From NCBI GenBank assembly GCA_963664465.2, contig CAXXSU010000001.1, forward strand, positions 110,386 to 174,385: DNA of 64,000 nt. The letters are read 5' to 3'. This stretch comes from CAVOAK01 sp963664465 (GTDB lineage: Bacteria; Pseudomonadota; Alphaproteobacteria; UBA8366; CAVOAK01). This document shows positions 62,912-64,000 of the stretch, piece by piece. Under the pieces are notes generated by a model. The model was not told where the DNA came from. It was given only the letters and a program-made list of their open reading frames with translations, and did no database searches. Each line of letters begins with the position of its first letter. Positions within the stretch are counted from its first letter, which is position 1. Both the position numbers and the translations under genes were made by a program.

Positions 62912-63289
62912 TCAGGGGGAGTAGAGTTGGGCTCCTATGCCACCGTGATCGCGGATCACATCAGCCACGGCGGAGCGCGCCAACGGTTCCGACACGCCCA
63001 CCGTGCGGACAACCCAGGCGACAAGGTTTTCAGGATATTTCGCCATGCGGCACTTCAGGGGCGGCGCTTCCCCGGCCAGATACTTGCGGAGCGGCCCGCC
63101 CTCGTTCGGCGGCACCTCCCAAATTTCGCCCTCATGGGCACCCGCCAGCATCAGGCACGCCGATGCATAATCGGTACTGACAGACACACCTAAAATCCGA
63201 TCATGTGACAGATGCAGCGCCATGAAGAGTCGGCCTCGATACCGGCGGGCACGCTCGCGGGGGAGAGTAGTTTTCACCGTCTTTGCCAT
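62912..63289 (-). CDS. hypothetical satellite protein, 125 aa
   Basis: Basic N-terminus (KTTLPRERARRYRGRLFMAL), then HDRILGVSVSTDYASACLML and WVVRTVGVSEPLARSAVADV. Not recognised. Upstream 370 bases before alpA contain an inverted repeat. Same strand as the terminase and AlpA genes. Confidence 0.55.
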   Translation of the reverse strand: MAKTVKTTLPRERARRYRGRLFMALHLSHDRILGVSVSTDYASACLMLAGAHEGEIWEVPPNEGGPLRKYLAGEAPPLKCRMAKYPENLVAWVVRTVGVSEPLARSAVADVIRDHGGIGAQLYSP

Positions 63290-63658
63290 GTCGGCCTCCA
63301 GGGTTAGGTGTGACTGGTTGGTTGGTGAAGGGTGGAGCCTTATGGCGCAACGGTCCTATCCCAGGCCGGTTGGCCGGGGTAGGACCATCGCCGGGGATAC
63401 TGGTTGGCCGGAGCCAGGGCATCGCGTGCGGCGTCCCATGCATCGCGCTGATCATGGGCTAGAGGCTGCTAGACCACCGGCGCGGTGGCTCGTCAGTCGC
63501 TCCTCTCAACGGTCTCGACTTGGCACTATGACGAATCCCCTAGTGGTGCCTTGACTTTGCCCCGCGCCCTAGTGTCTTCTGAAAGCCGCCAACCAGTCAG
63601 GAAACGGCGATCATATCCCGTCAGCGCGGGCCGGATTAAATTTTGGTCCGCGTTCTCT
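63290..63658. other. gene-free stretch with inverted repeat
   Basis: No gene supported. GGTCCTATCCC (63352-63362) and GGGGTAGGACC (63375-63385) pair with one G-T mismatch around 12 bases. GGTTGG is repeated several times nearby. Possibly the control region for the genes to the left. Confidence 0.4.
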
Positions 63659-63877
63659 TTACGCGGCGCTCGGTTGATTGGTTGCGGCAACGCTGCGGGC
63701 TTCGATCCAAGCATTGATTTCGCTCAATCGCCAGCGCACGGCGGCCGTTGTAATTTTAACGGGTTTGGGAAAGTTTCCTTCCCGGATCATTTTGTAGAGG
63801 GTGGATGTCCCGGCCCCGACGATCTGCTCGACCTCCGGGCGGCGCAAGAGCCGGTCTGCGATTGCACATTCTTCCAT
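63659..63877 (-). CDS. AlpA-family excisionase/transcriptional regulator
   Basis: 72 residues, intact. Helix-turn-helix LLRRPEVEQIVGAGTSTLYK followed by MIREGNFPKPVKI and AAVRWRLSEINAWIEARSVA, the full AlpA pattern. This is the counterpart of the broken alpA at 44.7-44.9 kb and marks a second satellite-type element whose integrase would lie beyond the right edge of the window. Confidence 0.9.
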   Translation of the reverse strand: MEECAIADRLLRRPEVEQIVGAGTSTLYKMIREGNFPKPVKITTAAVRWRLSEINAWIEARSVAATNQPSAA

Positions 63878-64000
63878 GGGACAACTCCGTGTTTGTCAGT
63901 GGTTGCGTACAGCGACTAACGATTGCACAGCCGGTTACAGGAAAAAAGCAGTCCATTAAACACGTGTTTGGACTTCTCCAACCTTCTCAACCTTCGCGAG

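Overview
The window reads as the chromosome of an alphaproteobacterium, probably of the Rhodospirillales type. This rests on the split b/b' genes of the F0 ATP synthase, the ctaG-coxC-DUF983-SURF1 block, the thrB-rnhA pair, the gcvT-H-P cluster under a tandem glycine riboswitch, and the mutY | dciA-dsbA-smc order. The species cannot be named from the sequence alone.

Region 1 (1-28.2 kb) is conserved core genome with few gaps: cytochrome oxidase assembly (ctaG, coxC, SURF1), M32 carboxypeptidase, thrC, an M16 peptidase, a GNAT acetyltransferase, YqgE, a DsbD/ScsB-type reductase, peroxiredoxin, rnhA, thrB, a double-CDGSH protein, the glycine cleavage system, the F0 operon atpI-B-E-F'-F, smc, a DsbA-like protein and dciA. 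One IS256-family element (copy A, with a clean 8-bp target duplication) sits between dsbD and the peroxiredoxin gene. The core ends abruptly at 28.19 kb inside mutY.

Region 2 (28.2-41.7 kb) is a mobile-DNA scrapyard. An AT-rich integrase gene lies directly against the broken mutY and is itself cut by a second identical IS256 (copy B, without target duplication). After it come a Tat-exported peptide-type ABC binding protein, a tRNA-Asn-like 3' fragment, an internally deleted IS6 remnant, an IS21 element whose istB carries a piece of an IS1595 transposase, an IS30 tail joined to an IS3 tail, a subtilisin-like exported protease fused in frame to that IS3 debris, a miniature IS21 remnant, and an IS3 element whose orfB holds the same 121-bp IS30 piece.

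Region 3 (41.9-46.9 kb) is a compact P4-like satellite read leftwards: integrase, unknown ORF, AlpA (frameshifted by a 14-bp tandem duplication), CHC2/Toprim primase, RecA-fold RepA helicase, a small conserved protein and an HGGK-type protein. A 14-bp motif occurs three times around repA.

Region 4 (47-52.5 kb) has an orphan sarcosine oxidase beta gene with a perfect 160-bp tandem duplication over its start, an IS4 element split by an IS1595 element (8-bp target duplication), and a TauD-type dioxygenase flanked on both sides by a family of small hairpin repeats.

Region 5 (52.7-64 kb) holds scattered parts of a second phage-like satellite (small terminase-like protein, large terminase, AlpA and unknown ORFs). 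It is interrupted by a second IS21 element and an IS1182-type element, and it carries an AT-rich two-gene cargo of unknown function at 59.8-60.7 kb. A structured double hairpin, seen in the tails of two unrelated IS21 elements with a compensatory base change and absent from a third, is the most unusual small element.
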